The position numbers and the translations under genes are program-made. Positions 33,514 through 43,302 of a stretch of 64,000 nt of DNA are shown one piece after another (position 1 is the first letter of the stretch; each line of letters begins with the position of its first letter). Under the pieces are notes generated by a model. It saw only the letters and a program-made list of their open reading frames with translations, was not told where the DNA came from and did no database searches. The stretch comes from Mucilaginibacter gossypii (GTDB lineage Bacteria; Bacteroidota; Bacteroidia; Sphingobacteriales; Sphingobacteriaceae): assembly GCF_900100945.1 (NCBI RefSeq), contig NZ_FNCG01000004.1:310001-374000 (forward strand), given 5' to 3'.

Positions 33514-34752
33514 CTATTCGTACCTCAAAGCTTCAACCGGATCCAGTTTTGCTGCTTTTTTTGCCGGGTAGTAACCCGATATCAAACCAATAAACGTACA
33601 CAACACCACTGCAAAGAACAGCCATCCCCATGGCACTACAAATGCGCCGCTTATTTGTACGGCAATTAGGTTTCCGGCAGCCATGCCCAGTATCATACCT
33701 GCTGCACCGCCTATAAGGCAGATCACTATGGCCTCTATTAAAAATTGTTTACGAATGATTGCCGGGGTTGCTCCTATAGCTTTTCGCACACCAATTTCGC
33801 GGGTGCGTTCTGTTACTGATACCAGCATGATATTCATAAGCCCTATGGCGGCACCGATTAGCGTGATAATACCTACAGCAAAACCGGCGGCTGTAATACC
33901 TGCAAGTTGACCTGAAAGCTCTTTTTGAATGGAATCGCTTCGGCTTATTTCAAAGTTATCCTGGTTAATTACGTTAAGCCCTCTTACGTTTCTGAATAAG
34001 GAAGTGGCTTCACCTATGGTAGCATCAAGGGCACCGGGAGTGGCTACTTTAATGGTTACTGTGAACGAAGCATTTTTGGTACTGTCTATCTGTTTGGCTT
34101 TCAATACCGGGATCACGCAAAATTTATCGCCTCCGAATGAACTTGAGCCTTTTGATGCAAATACACCAACTATCCTGAACCTATCGGTACCAAGATATAT
34201 CGATTTATTTATCGGGTCTTCGGTTTTAAACAGTTTCTTTTTAATCTCGTCGCCAATAATGACCACGTTCGATCCATGTTCCAGTTCAGAAGCTGAAAAA
34301 TTACGCCCGAAAGCCAGCTTTTTACCCGCTGTAACCAGGTAATTTTCGTTTGAGCCGGAGATAGATATGTTTGGATTGGTTTTTTGATTGCCGTATTTGG
34401 CTACTGCGGTACCATTTACCTCTAAATTAATGGCTATAGCTACCGGCAATTTAAAAGTATTTTTAAAGCGTACAGCTTGGTCATAAGTAATGGCCGGATA
34501 CACTTTACGATGCCCGCCGTTGCCGAAGTTCAACCCCTCGCCACGGTTTTGCAGGGTGAATGTGTTGGCGCCAAGATCGGCAAAAGCATCATTAGTGAAC
34601 TGCCTGATGCCTTCAATGGCCGTTAAAATACCCACCAACGCCATGATACCAATAGCTATGATGAGCGCGGTTAATGAGGTGCGCAGCCTGTTGCCGGCTA
34701 TAGACTGTAATGCAATGGAAATGTTTTCTTTGTAAGAGGTTTTTACCGGCAT
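33514..34752 (-). CDS. ABC transporter permease (MacB/FtsX type)
   Basis: A 412-residue inner-membrane permease. One N-terminal helix ([19 protein letters not shown], about 25-43), a large periplasmic MacB-PCD-like domain (about 50-270), and three C-terminal helices form the FtsX domain; [18 protein letters not shown] (about 314-331) is the usual cytoplasmic coupling loop. [19 protein letters not shown] closes the protein, as is typical. Such permeases work with a LolD/MacB-type ATPase, which is not next to it, so it must rely on an ATPase encoded elsewhere. Export of lipoproteins, peptides or drugs is possible. Confidence 0.9.
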   Translation of the reverse strand: MPVKTSYKENISIALQSIAGNRLRTSLTALIIAIGIMALVGILTAIEGIRQFTNDAFADLGANTFTLQNRGEGLNFGNGGHRKVYPAITYDQAVRFKNTFKLPVAIAINLEVNGTAVAKYGNQKTNPNISISGSNENYLVTAGKKLAFGRNFSASELEHGSNVVIIGDEIKKKLFKTEDPINKSIYLGTDRFRIVGVFASKGSSSFGGDKFCVIPVLKAKQIDSTKNASFTVTIKVATPGALDATIGEATSLFRNVRGLNVINQDNFEISRSDSIQKELSGQLAGITAAGFAVGIITLIGAAIGLMNIMLVSVTERTREIGVRKAIGATPAIIRKQFLIEAIVICLIGGAAGMILGMAAGNLIAVQISGAFVVPWGWLFFAVVLCTFIGLISGYYPAKKAAKLDPVEALRYE

Positions 34753-34937
34753 GGTATAAATATAAAAAACTTGCTGGTATGACTATGCACTCCGCCTATT
34801 TGTTACAGTTGCTGATCAATAAACTTTTTGATGGATAGTATAGCCTGGCGTCAATGATATTGCCTGTTTGTTGCAATTTTAATCCCTATATATTAAATAT
34901 CTTCAGGTATATTTATGAAATATAAACTAAACTTGCC

Positions 34938-35744
34938 ATGAAGCAAATTTTCCTCTTGTTTTTATTTATTGTATTGAGTGTTGGTGCGTGGCCTCAGGAC
35001 AGCCTGTTGCATAAAGTTGTTAAGCATTCCTTTAATATTGACGAACATTCGGTAGTAAAAGATTCGACCGGAAAGCAACTTACTTACAAGGAATGGGGCG
35101 ATCTGGTGCGTACCAGGCAGTTTGTTTTATGGCCCGAGAATATAGAAGATCCTAAAACTGCCTTTATTGTTAAGAAGAAGGGCACCAAAGAAGTGCGGTA
35201 CATAAAGTCTGAAACTGAGCAAACGACAGGAACACGAGAGAGTATGCCGAAACAGCTATCGCCCGAAGAAGCCAAAGAGCAGTACATGGCTTCTCTCCCC
35301 AAACCCTACGAATCGACCTATTTTAACACCGGTGAGATAATGGAACCGTTTAGTACACATGATATTAACGGTAATAAAATCAAACTAAAAGATTTACGCG
35401 GCAAAGTCGTTGTCTTGAATTTTTGGTTTATAGGCTGCCCGGCCTGTATGCAGGAGATTCCGGAGTTAAACAAGCTGGTTGATGATTATAAGGGTAACTC
35501 AAACGTGATTTTTTTGGCAATAGCACTGGATTATCGCTACGATCTGAAGAAATTTCTGAAGCAAACGGAGTTTAAGTATGATATTATCGATGATGGCCGG
35601 AATATAGCCGCCAGGTATAAAATAGGCCTTTATCCAACCAGTGTTATATTAAATAAGGAGGGAAAAGTTACCTTTCATACTGTAGGATTTGCAGTAAACT
35701 CCCCGTATTGGATGAGAAAGACGATTAACGAGGGATTAAAATGA
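34938..35744 (+). CDS. secreted TlpA-like thioredoxin-fold protein
   Basis: A 268-residue exported protein with a signal peptide (cleavage near GAWPQ, about 20). An N-terminal region of about 110 residues of unknown role leads to a C-terminal AhpC/TSA-redoxin domain (from about 135) with LNFWFIGCPACMQEIPE. The CPAC motif gives two redox cysteines. Such proteins reduce periplasmic disulfides, for example in cytochrome c maturation or secreted-protein repair. The gene stands alone between divergent and convergent neighbours. Confidence 0.88.
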   Translation: MKQIFLLFLFIVLSVGAWPQDSLLHKVVKHSFNIDEHSVVKDSTGKQLTYKEWGDLVRTRQFVLWPENIEDPKTAFIVKKKGTKEVRYIKSETEQTTGTRESMPKQLSPEEAKEQYMASLPKPYESTYFNTGEIMEPFSTHDINGNKIKLKDLRGKVVVLNFWFIGCPACMQEIPELNKLVDDYKGNSNVIFLAIALDYRYDLKKFLKQTEFKYDIIDDGRNIAARYKIGLYPTSVILNKEGKVTFHTVGFAVNSPYWMRKTINEGLK

Positions 35745-35766
35745 GGCAATTGTTTCAATGTGGGGG

Positions 35767-35846
35767 CGCATAATTGTGTCTCCCGTAAGACAAGCCGCAT
35801 GCCCAATTGCGTAAATTGCACGCGGTAGAGACGCAATTATGCGTCT
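35767..35846. repeat. inverted-repeat element with GAGACGCAATTATGCG
   Basis: CGCATAATTGTGTCTC (35767-35782) is a 15/16 inverted match to GAGACGCAATTATGCG (35828-35843); the right half is itself a hairpin, AGACGCA-ATTA-TGCGTCT (35829-35846). GTAGAGACGC-type elements are scattered in many bacterial genomes. Confidence 0.7.
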
Positions 35847-35849
35847 TAC

Positions 35850-35886
35850 AAAAAAAGCGGCATCAGGATGATCGTGATACCGCTTT
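35850..35886 (-). terminator. rho-independent terminator of the IscA-type gene
   Basis: On the minus strand AAAGCGG (35886-35880) pairs with CCGCTTT (35860-35854), then a T run (A run at 35850-35856). Confidence 0.8.
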
Positions 35887-35906
35887 ATAATATTTTAAAG
35901 AAAATT

Positions 35907-36254
35907 TTAAACCGAGAAAGAAGAACCACAGCCGCAGGTGCTGGCAGCATTAGGATTGTTGAAAGTAAAACCACGGGCATTTAATCCGTCCTGGTAATCG
36001 ATTTGCATACCGGCCAGGTATAAACCGTGCGCTTTGTGCATGAAAACTTTAATACCATCAATAATATATTCCTGGTCGCCGTCTTTTTTCATGTCGAAGC
36101 CTAAAATATAGTTCATGCCCGAACATCCACCACCCTCAACACCAACACGTAAACCAAATTCGTCGTGTATTTCTTGCTGGTCTTTTAATTTATAAAGTTC
36201 TTTTACTGCGCCCGGTGTAAAAGAAACCGGAGCAGCTTCAACAGCTATACTCAT
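35907..36254 (-). CDS. A-type iron-sulfur carrier (IscA/ErpA/HesB family)
   Basis: A 115-residue protein that carries or transfers Fe-S clusters to apoproteins. The three conserved cysteines are in GGGCSGMNY (about 42-50) and the C-terminal STCGCGSSF (about 105-113), the full A-type signature. The insertion FDMKKDGDQEY is usual. It is a single gene with its own terminator. ErpA, IscA and SufA subtypes cannot be told apart from this sequence. Confidence 0.94.
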   Translation of the reverse strand: MSIAVEAAPVSFTPGAVKELYKLKDQQEIHDEFGLRVGVEGGGCSGMNYILGFDMKKDGDQEYIIDGIKVFMHKAHGLYLAGMQIDYQDGLNARGFTFNNPNAASTCGCGSSFSV

Positions 36255-36346
36255 CTTTATTTTTATTTATTCCACACAAATATAACGTAAAATGCAGATT
36301 TTTGTTAGTGTCATAATTTTATGACCCCTGTATAACATTTATAAAC

Positions 36347-36877
36347 ATGCCCACTCTACCTTTTTTGTTTGATATTTTAAAATATACTATTTCGGGCTTA
36401 GGCGTTGTGTATATCGCTTTTTACCTGTTTAAACCATACCTTGATAAATCAGAAAGTATCCAGCTATTGGAATTAAAACGTACTATCAGTAATCAAACAC
36501 TGCCCTTGCGCCTGCAGGCTTACGAAAGGGTTGTACTTTTCATTGAAAGGGTTAATCCTGCAAGTTTACTTATCCGCCTTAACGGATCGGCCGATACCGC
36601 CGCCGAATTGCAGGCTATTATTGTTAACGAGGTGCGCAACGAGTTTCAGCATAACATTACGCAGCAAATTTATGTAAGCGCCCGGGTTTGGAACGTGGTA
36701 AAAAGGGTAAAGGACGATACCATTAATATGATCAATAATGCTGTAAAGGCTTTACCTCCTGATACTTCAGCACTTGAGTTAAGTAAGGTTATCCTGGTAC
36801 ATTTAAGTAAGCTTGAAGATAACCCTTATGATGTGGCGCTTGGGCTCATCAGGCAGGACATGGAAGAATTACACTAA
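36347..36877 (+). CDS. conserved hypothetical membrane-anchored protein
   Basis: Not recognised as a named family. The 176 residues have one N-terminal transmembrane helix (about 8-27), then an alpha-helical cytosolic part with charged, heptad-like stretches ([20 protein letters not shown], then [17 protein letters not shown]). The segment [19 protein letters not shown] is well ordered and looks conserved. Its stop is 4 bp before the mutase start, so it is co-transcribed with it; a role in mutase function is not implied by sequence. Confidence 0.75.
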   Translation: MPTLPFLFDILKYTISGLGVVYIAFYLFKPYLDKSESIQLLELKRTISNQTLPLRLQAYERVVLFIERVNPASLLIRLNGSADTAAELQAIIVNEVRNEFQHNITQQIYVSARVWNVVKRVKDDTINMINNAVKALPPDTSALELSKVILVHLSKLEDNPYDVALGLIRQDMEELH

Positions 36878-36881
36878 GCTT

Positions 36882-38432
36882 ATGGCCAGGGATAAAAAAA
36901 TTACCACTACATCGGGTATCGAAATTAAGGAGGTTTATACCGAACCTTCAAATATGAATGAATTGCCCGGTGAGTTCCCTTTTACCCGCGGCATCCAAAA
37001 AGATATGTACCGGGGCAAACCCTGGACCATGCGTCAATACGCCGGTTTTTCAACCGCCGAAGAATCAAACAAGCGCTACCACTATTTATTAAGCCAGGGA
37101 ACAAACGGACTTTCGGTAGCCTTCGATCTCCCAACACAAATAGGCTATGACTCCGACCACCCCCTTGCCGAGGGTGAGGTAGGCAAGGTAGGCGTAGCCA
37201 TTGATTCGTTAAAAGATATGGAGGTTTTATTTGAGGGTATTGAACTTAAGAATATCACCACCTCCATGACCATCAACGCAACCGCTCCTATTTTGCTGGC
37301 CATGTACATTGCCCTGGCAAAAAAACAGGGCGCTGATCTGAAACAGATTTCGGGTACTATCCAAAACGATATATTAAAAGAGTATGCTGCCCGTGGTACC
37401 TATATATATCCCCCTGCGCCATCCATGCGGCTCATTACCGATGTATTTGAATACTGCAGTAAAGAGGTGCCCAAATGGAATACTATCTCCATATCAGGTT
37501 ATCACATCCGCGAAGCAGGCTCAACCGCCGTGCAGGAGCTTGCATTTACATTGGCCAATGGCAAAGCTTATTTAAAGGCCGCGTTGGATAAAAGGCTTGA
37601 TATTAATGTGTTTGCCAAGCGGCTTTCCTTCTTTTTTAACTGTCATAGTAATTTTTTTGAGGAAATAGCCAAGTTCCGGGCTGCAAGGCGCATGTGGGCG
37701 CATATTACTAAACAATTGGGAGCTACCGATGCCGGCGCTCAAAAACTTCGCTTTCATACGCAAACAGGCGGCTCTACTTTAACCGCTCAACAGCCGCTCA
37801 ATAATATTATAAGGGTAAGCAACCAGGCAATGGCTGCCGTGCTGGGGGGTACACAATCATTGCATACCAACGGGTATGATGAAGCCTTGTCGTTACCAAC
37901 AGAAGCCGCAGCCAAAATAGCCTTGCGCACCCAGCAGGTTATCGCGTTTGAAAGCGGTGTTACCGATACGGTTGATCCGCTTGCCGGTTCATACTTTATC
38001 GAAGCTTTGACAGATGAGATAGAAGCAGCAGCCCAATTATATATAAATAAGATAGATGCTATGGGTGGCGCGGTAAAAGCCATAGAGCAGGATTATATCC
38101 AGCAGGAAATAGCAGCCTCTGCTTATCAGTACCAACAGGAGATTGAAACCGGCGAAAAAGTGATTGTAGGTGTTAACAGGTTTACCCAGCAGGAGGAAGC
38201 TCCCGTTAACGTGTTTAGGGTGGATGATGCGATCAGAAAAATGCAATCGGAAAAAATTGCAGAGCTAAAAAAGGCGCGTAATAGTGAAGAAGTTGAGAAA
38301 AGTTTACATCTTTTGAGAATGGCTGCTGCCAGTGCTGAAAACTTAATGCCGTTTATAGTAACTTCGGTAGAGAGCTATGCAACCCTGGGAGAGATTGCCG
38401 ACGTATTGCGCGGCGTTTTTGGGGAATATTAG
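36882..38432 (+). CDS. methylmalonyl-CoA mutase catalytic (large-domain) subunit without B12 domain
   Basis: The frame is open from 36813, but ATG 36882 (MARDKK) lies just after the previous stop and gives 516 residues with the family N-terminus. The acyl-CoA mutase TIM barrel is complete: [17 protein letters not shown] (about 31-47), RQYAGFST with the active-site Tyr (about 51-58), [27 protein letters not shown] with the Tyr-His pair (about 206-215) and [14 protein letters not shown]. The C-terminal cobalamin domain (DxHxxG) is missing, so a separate B12-binding subunit is needed. RQYAGF favours methylmalonyl-CoA over isobutyryl-CoA mutase; the substrate is not proven. Confidence 0.88.
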   Translation: MARDKKITTTSGIEIKEVYTEPSNMNELPGEFPFTRGIQKDMYRGKPWTMRQYAGFSTAEESNKRYHYLLSQGTNGLSVAFDLPTQIGYDSDHPLAEGEVGKVGVAIDSLKDMEVLFEGIELKNITTSMTINATAPILLAMYIALAKKQGADLKQISGTIQNDILKEYAARGTYIYPPAPSMRLITDVFEYCSKEVPKWNTISISGYHIREAGSTAVQELAFTLANGKAYLKAALDKRLDINVFAKRLSFFFNCHSNFFEEIAKFRAARRMWAHITKQLGATDAGAQKLRFHTQTGGSTLTAQQPLNNIIRVSNQAMAAVLGGTQSLHTNGYDEALSLPTEAAAKIALRTQQVIAFESGVTDTVDPLAGSYFIEALTDEIEAAAQLYINKIDAMGGAVKAIEQDYIQQEIAASAYQYQQEIETGEKVIVGVNRFTQQEEAPVNVFRVDDAIRKMQSEKIAELKKARNSEEVEKSLHLLRMAAASAENLMPFIVTSVESYATLGEIADVLRGVFGEY

Positions 38433-38866
38433 GATCGGGGTGCGGCTTTTAGGTATGTGTTTATTGCGTGCCGCAAATCAAAAAAAGTTAATTTTTAATT
38501 TTATAAAACACTAAACCAGCGCATTATTTTTTAGTTTATAATAATAGCTGAAACGGCTCAACAATTACCCCTGTTTTGACGTATAATTAAGGGTTGTAAC
38601 CGGCGGTTTTATTATTCTTTTTTTTGAAATTCCAAAAAAAGAAAAAAACAATTGAGAAATATTTGGATTGTGATTTTTATACCAAAAATTATGTTATCCA
38701 TACAAAAATTTCATTAAAAAATCGAATTTGTTAGTAAAAAGCCAAATGTTAAAAAAGTGAAAATTTAATTTTTTTATAAGCTTTTTTTGGCAATATTCGA
38801 TGTTCCGTAGCAAGGCCAAAAGTTGTTTCGCTGGGGGTTGGAAATCAATATTTTACTTTTATTTAT
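38433..38866. other. AT-rich region upstream of dnaA, possible origin-proximal DNA
   Basis: 434 bp without a gene, with long A and T tracts (for example about 38620-38645 and 38750-38785). TTATCCATA at 38694-38702 is one base from a DnaA box (TTATCCACA); only one such site is seen, which is too few to call oriC. It must contain the dnaA promoter, but no clear TAnnTTTG box was found. Confidence 0.35.
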
Positions 38867-40291
38867 ATGGAAAAAACTTGTACGAACGTTTGGAATAGCT
38901 GCCTTCAGATCATCAAAGACAACATACCGGCCCAGAGTTTTAAAACCTGGTTTGAGCCGATTAAAGCTTTGAGAATGGAGGGAAGCGTATTAACCATACA
39001 AGTACCAAGTTTATTCTTTTACGAGTGGCTTGAAGAGCACTATGTAGGGTTACTGCGCAAGACAATCAAAAAACAATTGGGCGACGAAGGACGTTTAGAG
39101 TATAATATAGTTGTTGAGCAATCATCAAGTAAACCATACACAACTAACATGCCTTCAAACGGAAATGGCGCTGATTCAAAACATCAGAGTATGCCGATAC
39201 CTATTTCAATTAACAAGGATATTAAAAACCCCTTTGTTATACCCGGGCTCAAGAAGTTGAACGTAGATCCTCAGCTTAACCGTAACTACACCTTCGAAAA
39301 CTTTGTTGAAGGTGATTGCAACCGTTTGGCCCGCTCTGCCGGTTATGCCGTTGCCGCTAAACCCGGAGGTACTTCATTTAACCCTTTAATGATTTATGGT
39401 GGTGTAGGTTTGGGTAAAACGCACCTGGCACAAGCTATTGGTAACGAAATTAAGCGCACCCTGCCCGATAAACTGGTACTGTATGTATCATGCGAAAAAT
39501 TTACGCAGCAATTTGTTGATGCTTTAAAGCACAATAATATTAATGATTTTGTGAACTTTTACCAGGCCATTGACGTGCTGATCATGGACGATGTGCACAA
39601 CTTTGCCGGTAAGGAAAAGACACAGGATTTCTTCTTCCATATATTTAACCACCTGCACCAATCGGGCAAACAACTAATCATTACATCAGATAAAGCGCCT
39701 AAGGATCTGGCCGGTTTGGAAGAACGCCTGCTTTCGAGGTTTAAATGGGGCTTATCTGCCGATTTGCAGATCCCTGACCTGGAAACCCGTATGGCTATCC
39801 TGAAGAATAAAATTTACCAGGATGGCATCGATCTGTCAAACGATGTGATCGAATACGTTGCTCATAACATTGATAATAACGTACGGGAGCTGGAAGGCGC
39901 CATGGTATCGTTACTGGCCCAGTCAACCCTTAATCGTAAGGAGATTGACCTGAACCTGGCTAAACAAATGTTGAAAAACTTTGTGAAGAACTCATCTAAA
40001 GAAATTTCGATGGAGTATATCCAAAGTTTAGTGTGCGAGTACTTTGAAGTACCTATTGAAATGGTAAAATCTCAAACCCGCAAACGTGAAATTGTACAAG
40101 CCCGTCAAATATCGATGTACCTGGCTAAGGCACATACCAAAAGTTCATTGAAATCAATCGGTCATTTTTTTGGTGGCCGTGACCACTCAACCGTGATCTA
40201 TGCCTGCCAAACTGTGGAGGATTTGATTGACACGGACAAGAAATTTAAAGGGTACGTAGCAGATATTCAGAAGAAACTAAAAATGAGCTAA
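38867..40291 (+). CDS. dnaA: chromosomal replication initiator protein
   Basis: AAA+ initiator of 474 residues that binds DnaA boxes and melts oriC. N-terminal domain I (CTNVWNSCLQIIKDN, about 4-18) recruits helicase; a variable linker (about 85-130) follows. Domain III has Walker A GGVGLGKTH (about 178-186) and Walker B LIMDDVHNF (about 237-245). Domain IV ends with the DNA-binding signature GGRDHSTVIYA (about 436-446). All features are canonical. It ends in a very strong terminator. Confidence 0.98.
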   Translation: MEKTCTNVWNSCLQIIKDNIPAQSFKTWFEPIKALRMEGSVLTIQVPSLFFYEWLEEHYVGLLRKTIKKQLGDEGRLEYNIVVEQSSSKPYTTNMPSNGNGADSKHQSMPIPISINKDIKNPFVIPGLKKLNVDPQLNRNYTFENFVEGDCNRLARSAGYAVAAKPGGTSFNPLMIYGGVGLGKTHLAQAIGNEIKRTLPDKLVLYVSCEKFTQQFVDALKHNNINDFVNFYQAIDVLIMDDVHNFAGKEKTQDFFFHIFNHLHQSGKQLIITSDKAPKDLAGLEERLLSRFKWGLSADLQIPDLETRMAILKNKIYQDGIDLSNDVIEYVAHNIDNNVRELEGAMVSLLAQSTLNRKEIDLNLAKQMLKNFVKNSSKEISMEYIQSLVCEYFEVPIEMVKSQTRKREIVQARQISMYLAKAHTKSSLKSIGHFFGGRDHSTVIYACQTVEDLIDTDKKFKGYVADIQKKLKMS

Positions 40292-40310
40292 TAATTGCTC
40301 GCTAATACAA

Positions 40311-40344
40311 CAAAAAGGCCGGTTATTTTTAACCGGCCTTTTTG
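40311..40344 (+). terminator. strong rho-independent terminator after dnaA
   Basis: CAAAAAGGCCGGTTA (40311-40325), loop TTTT, TAACCGGCCTTTTTG (40330-40344): a perfect 15-bp stem. The A/T bases in the stem mean it can work in both directions. Confidence 0.92.
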
Positions 40345-40401
40345 TTTTTATGTTTTTTAAATGTAGTTTTAACGGTTGTAAACCTTATCATAAAACTGCA
40401 T

Positions 40402-42804
40402 ATGAAAAAACACACCCTCCTGCTGTTTTTGTTTTTTTTCCATTTTTCAAATATTTATGGTCAATCCGTTACCCTTGAAAAAGGCAAGCAATTTGAGGTT
40501 GATGTGCATACAGAAACGAGGTCGCCCGATATGGCGGACTATTCCACTTTAACCTTTGCCTTTAAGGTAGAGGGTAAAGACGGGCCTAATACTGTACTTG
40601 AGTGCAGGATTGTAAAAGTGGTTATGAGTAGCCTCTATGCTAAATATCCAGGTTCCAATAGTATATTAAATACCGATAGCATCCATACACTTAAATTAAA
40701 CTCGTCCTGGCTGCTTTTACATCTGGCGTTGATGCATCAGCCGTTAACTGTAACAATGAGCCCGCGCGGGCAATTGCTGAGTATTACCGGTGTTGATAAA
40801 GCTTTGCAGGCTGCCATTGACAAATGGGGCCTCAGCGATGCAATGGCTTCACAGCTAAAGGCTAATGGTAAAAGCTTTCCTGAAACCAGTATAACCGGCA
40901 TATTTACTCAATTGCCGCCACAAACCATCAGTTACAAAAGCGAGTGGACAAGCGATAACTTAAATTATAAGGTTACTGCTATTAATGGTGCTTTGCTTTA
41001 TATTACTTCAACAAGTATTAAAACAGGAAATGGCCAGGGCATGAGCGGCTCGGGTATTTTTAACCAGGTAACGGGGCTCATGGAGCAGTGGCAATATGCA
41101 ACAGAAACCAAGTTTGAACAGGAAGAAGAAGGGAGAAAAATAATGGTGCCGCAGTATGCCTACAAGCAAAGCCTGCGGTATGGTGAAAGGCATTATACGC
41201 AGGATACTGCCTGGATTAGCATGGCCATAAAAACAAGTCGTTCATTTAGTGATGCTCTTAAAACCAATACGATGTTCGATTCGGTAAAGGTGCATCGCTA
41301 TTTCAGGGATAACGATGCTAAATTTGGTAATGATCCTTATTATGTAGTAACCAGATTAAATTTAATGCAAGAAATAGCCGGTTCCAGTAATTATGATGCT
41401 TACTCCAAAATGCTCAGAAATACACCCACAAGGTTTTTGAAAGACGAGGAAGGGCACTTGTTCAATAAATTTGTTGAGGTGAGTAATACCTCTGCCGACT
41501 CGGCCTATGTGATCAGTAAATACCTTTATAAAACCAGATTGTTTGATCAACTCATTCAGGAATCATATGCACAAAGTTTTTTAAGTTCAGATATAGCCAG
41601 TCTTATGCAGGACGAAGGCTTTAAGAGGTATGTGGCTTTACAAAAACTAAGTGACGCAGATGTAAAGAAAGTGCTTGCCGAGCAAAGCGAGCAACGGCGC
41701 AATTCTGTGCAAAAGGCAAATGAGCTGCTACTTTTACTGCATCAGGATAAAGATGTGTTGATTCAACAAAAAATAAACCCGCTTTATTTGTGGGTAAACG
41801 CAAAAAAACATGAACAAGAGCCCAACTTGTTAAACAAAACAGCCAAAGCTTTTATGCATATGGACGATGCCAGTATGAAAGCTGGAAATGGTAGCAGATA
41901 TGCCTTATTGACGTATAAGCTGCTTTTAGGCGCTCACGCAACTGCCAAGGCAAATGCACTTTTGTTAAAAACGATTGAAAACCTGGAGCGATACAGCGCA
42001 GATACGCTTAATGCTAACCACTATGCCGATCAAAATATGCTGGCTTATGCCTGGTATCTGAAATATCAGGCCGAAAAACCTGCCGATTCGGTTAAGGCGC
42101 TGCAATACCTCTCAAAAGCGGCCAGGTGTTCACCCGCTACTACCAAGGAAAAGGCTCATGCCAGTTATTACGACCGGGTTTTCCTGCATTCAAAGGAGAG
42201 TTATAGGGAAGAGTTCATTGAACGGCTTTTTAATAGTGGGGATGATACACAAGCGCTTAAGGTATTTGTTGATCACGTTAACGCCGGATTGGATAATATT
42301 GACGAATTACAAAAATTGTATGAGTCGCATTTTACAAATAAAAGTTTTAAGGATTTTTTTGTTTCGGATGTGATAAGTACCTGGAAAACCGCACCGCCAT
42401 TTACCCTTAAGGCACTTGATGGCAAGGAATATTCATTGGCCGCGTTCAGGAATAGTTGGTTGGTACTTGAATTTTGGGGAACCTGGTGCGGCCCATGTCG
42501 CGCTGAGATGCCCCAAATTAATGCTTTTAACAAGGAGCTGAGTGAAGGCAAACATAGCGGTATCAATTTTTTAAGTATTGCCTGCCGGGATAACGAGCAG
42601 GAGGTAAAACTATATATTACCGCTAATAAGTTTGAGATACCTGCGGCTATGGCGAATGATACTATTGAAAAGCAATATAGCGTTTCAAGCTATCCTTCTA
42701 AGATTATTATATCGCCCGAGGGTAAAATGCTGACCCTGAAGTTTGGTGGCGACTGGACGGGGATCATTAAAAAGCTTAATCAGATGTATCCGGCAAATAA
42801 CTAA
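40402..42804 (+). CDS. large exported protein with C-terminal TlpA-like thioredoxin domain
   Basis: The frame opens at 40342 with TTG inside the dnaA terminator; the true start is ATG 40402, which gives a signal peptide (KKHTLLLFLFFFHFSNIYGQ) and 800 residues. Residues about 20-240 look like a beta-rich domain of unknown function (GKQFEVDVHTET..), and about 250-640 are helical, rich in Ala, Lys and Leu, repeat-like. A C-terminal redoxin domain (from about 660) has LEFWGTWCGPCRAEMPQINA with the CGPC pair. It is probably periplasmic or outer-membrane-associated; the function of the first 640 residues is unknown. Confidence 0.85.
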   Translation: MKKHTLLLFLFFFHFSNIYGQSVTLEKGKQFEVDVHTETRSPDMADYSTLTFAFKVEGKDGPNTVLECRIVKVVMSSLYAKYPGSNSILNTDSIHTLKLNSSWLLLHLALMHQPLTVTMSPRGQLLSITGVDKALQAAIDKWGLSDAMASQLKANGKSFPETSITGIFTQLPPQTISYKSEWTSDNLNYKVTAINGALLYITSTSIKTGNGQGMSGSGIFNQVTGLMEQWQYATETKFEQEEEGRKIMVPQYAYKQSLRYGERHYTQDTAWISMAIKTSRSFSDALKTNTMFDSVKVHRYFRDNDAKFGNDPYYVVTRLNLMQEIAGSSNYDAYSKMLRNTPTRFLKDEEGHLFNKFVEVSNTSADSAYVISKYLYKTRLFDQLIQESYAQSFLSSDIASLMQDEGFKRYVALQKLSDADVKKVLAEQSEQRRNSVQKANELLLLLHQDKDVLIQQKINPLYLWVNAKKHEQEPNLLNKTAKAFMHMDDASMKAGNGSRYALLTYKLLLGAHATAKANALLLKTIENLERYSADTLNANHYADQNMLAYAWYLKYQAEKPADSVKALQYLSKAARCSPATTKEKAHASYYDRVFLHSKESYREEFIERLFNSGDDTQALKVFVDHVNAGLDNIDELQKLYESHFTNKSFKDFFVSDVISTWKTAPPFTLKALDGKEYSLAAFRNSWLVLEFWGTWCGPCRAEMPQINAFNKELSEGKHSGINFLSIACRDNEQEVKLYITANKFEIPAAMANDTIEKQYSVSSYPSKIIISPEGKMLTLKFGGDWTGIIKKLNQMYPANN

Positions 42805-42842
42805 AATTGTTATGGAGAAAGGTAAATGAGGTATATTTAGTT

Positions 42843-43298
42843 ATGAAAAAACTTATCCTCGCAGTATTTATTTTATTGTCGTTCCAATCCTTCGCCCAGC
42901 AAACGGAGCAGGATGCTATTAAGCAAACCATCAATACTATGTTTAACGCCATGCGTAAGGGCGATAGCACGATGCTTAGATCCACCTTTGCTAAAGGAAT
43001 CGCTTTTCATAGCGTAGCCAACAAAAAGGATGGAACCGTAACTTTGGAAATTGAAAACCCTGACGATTTTATCAAACTTATTGGCACGCCACATAAGGGT
43101 GTTTATGATGAACGTATAACTTTTGCCGATATTAAAATTGACGGTCCGCTGGCCAGCGTTTGGGCTCCATACAAGTTTTACTTAGATGATAAATACAGCC
43201 ATTGTGGAGTGGATGTTTTTCAATTGATGAAAACCGCAGATGGCTGGAAAATCATTTACATAGTTGATACAAGGCGGAAGGGCAATTGCCCGGAGTGA
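42843..43298 (+). CDS. secreted NTF2-like protein
   Basis: The frame begins at 42807, but ATG 42843 provides a signal peptide (MKKLILAVFILLSFQSFAQ). The mature 130 residues fit the nuclear transport factor 2-like (SnoaL/DUF4440) cone fold: a helix DAIKQTINTMFNAMRKGDSTML, then strands, ending FQLMKTADGWKIIYIVDTRR. No catalytic residue can be pointed to. It follows the thioredoxin-domain gene by 38 bp, so the two exported proteins may be co-transcribed. Confidence 0.82.
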   Translation: MKKLILAVFILLSFQSFAQQTEQDAIKQTINTMFNAMRKGDSTMLRSTFAKGIAFHSVANKKDGTVTLEIENPDDFIKLIGTPHKGVYDERITFADIKIDGPLASVWAPYKFYLDDKYSHCGVDVFQLMKTADGWKIIYIVDTRRKGNCPE

Positions 43299-43302
43299 TA
43301 TT

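Noticed and set aside
36813..36881. Upstream extension of the mutase gene
   Set aside because: It would overlap the preceding gene by 65 bp and adds residues unlike the family; ATG 36882 fits the spacing.
38433..38866. Calling this region oriC
   Set aside because: Only one imperfect DnaA box was found; no cluster of boxes and no skew data.
40342..40401. TTG start upstream of the thioredoxin-domain gene
   Set aside because: It lies within the dnaA terminator stem; ATG 40402 gives a proper signal peptide.
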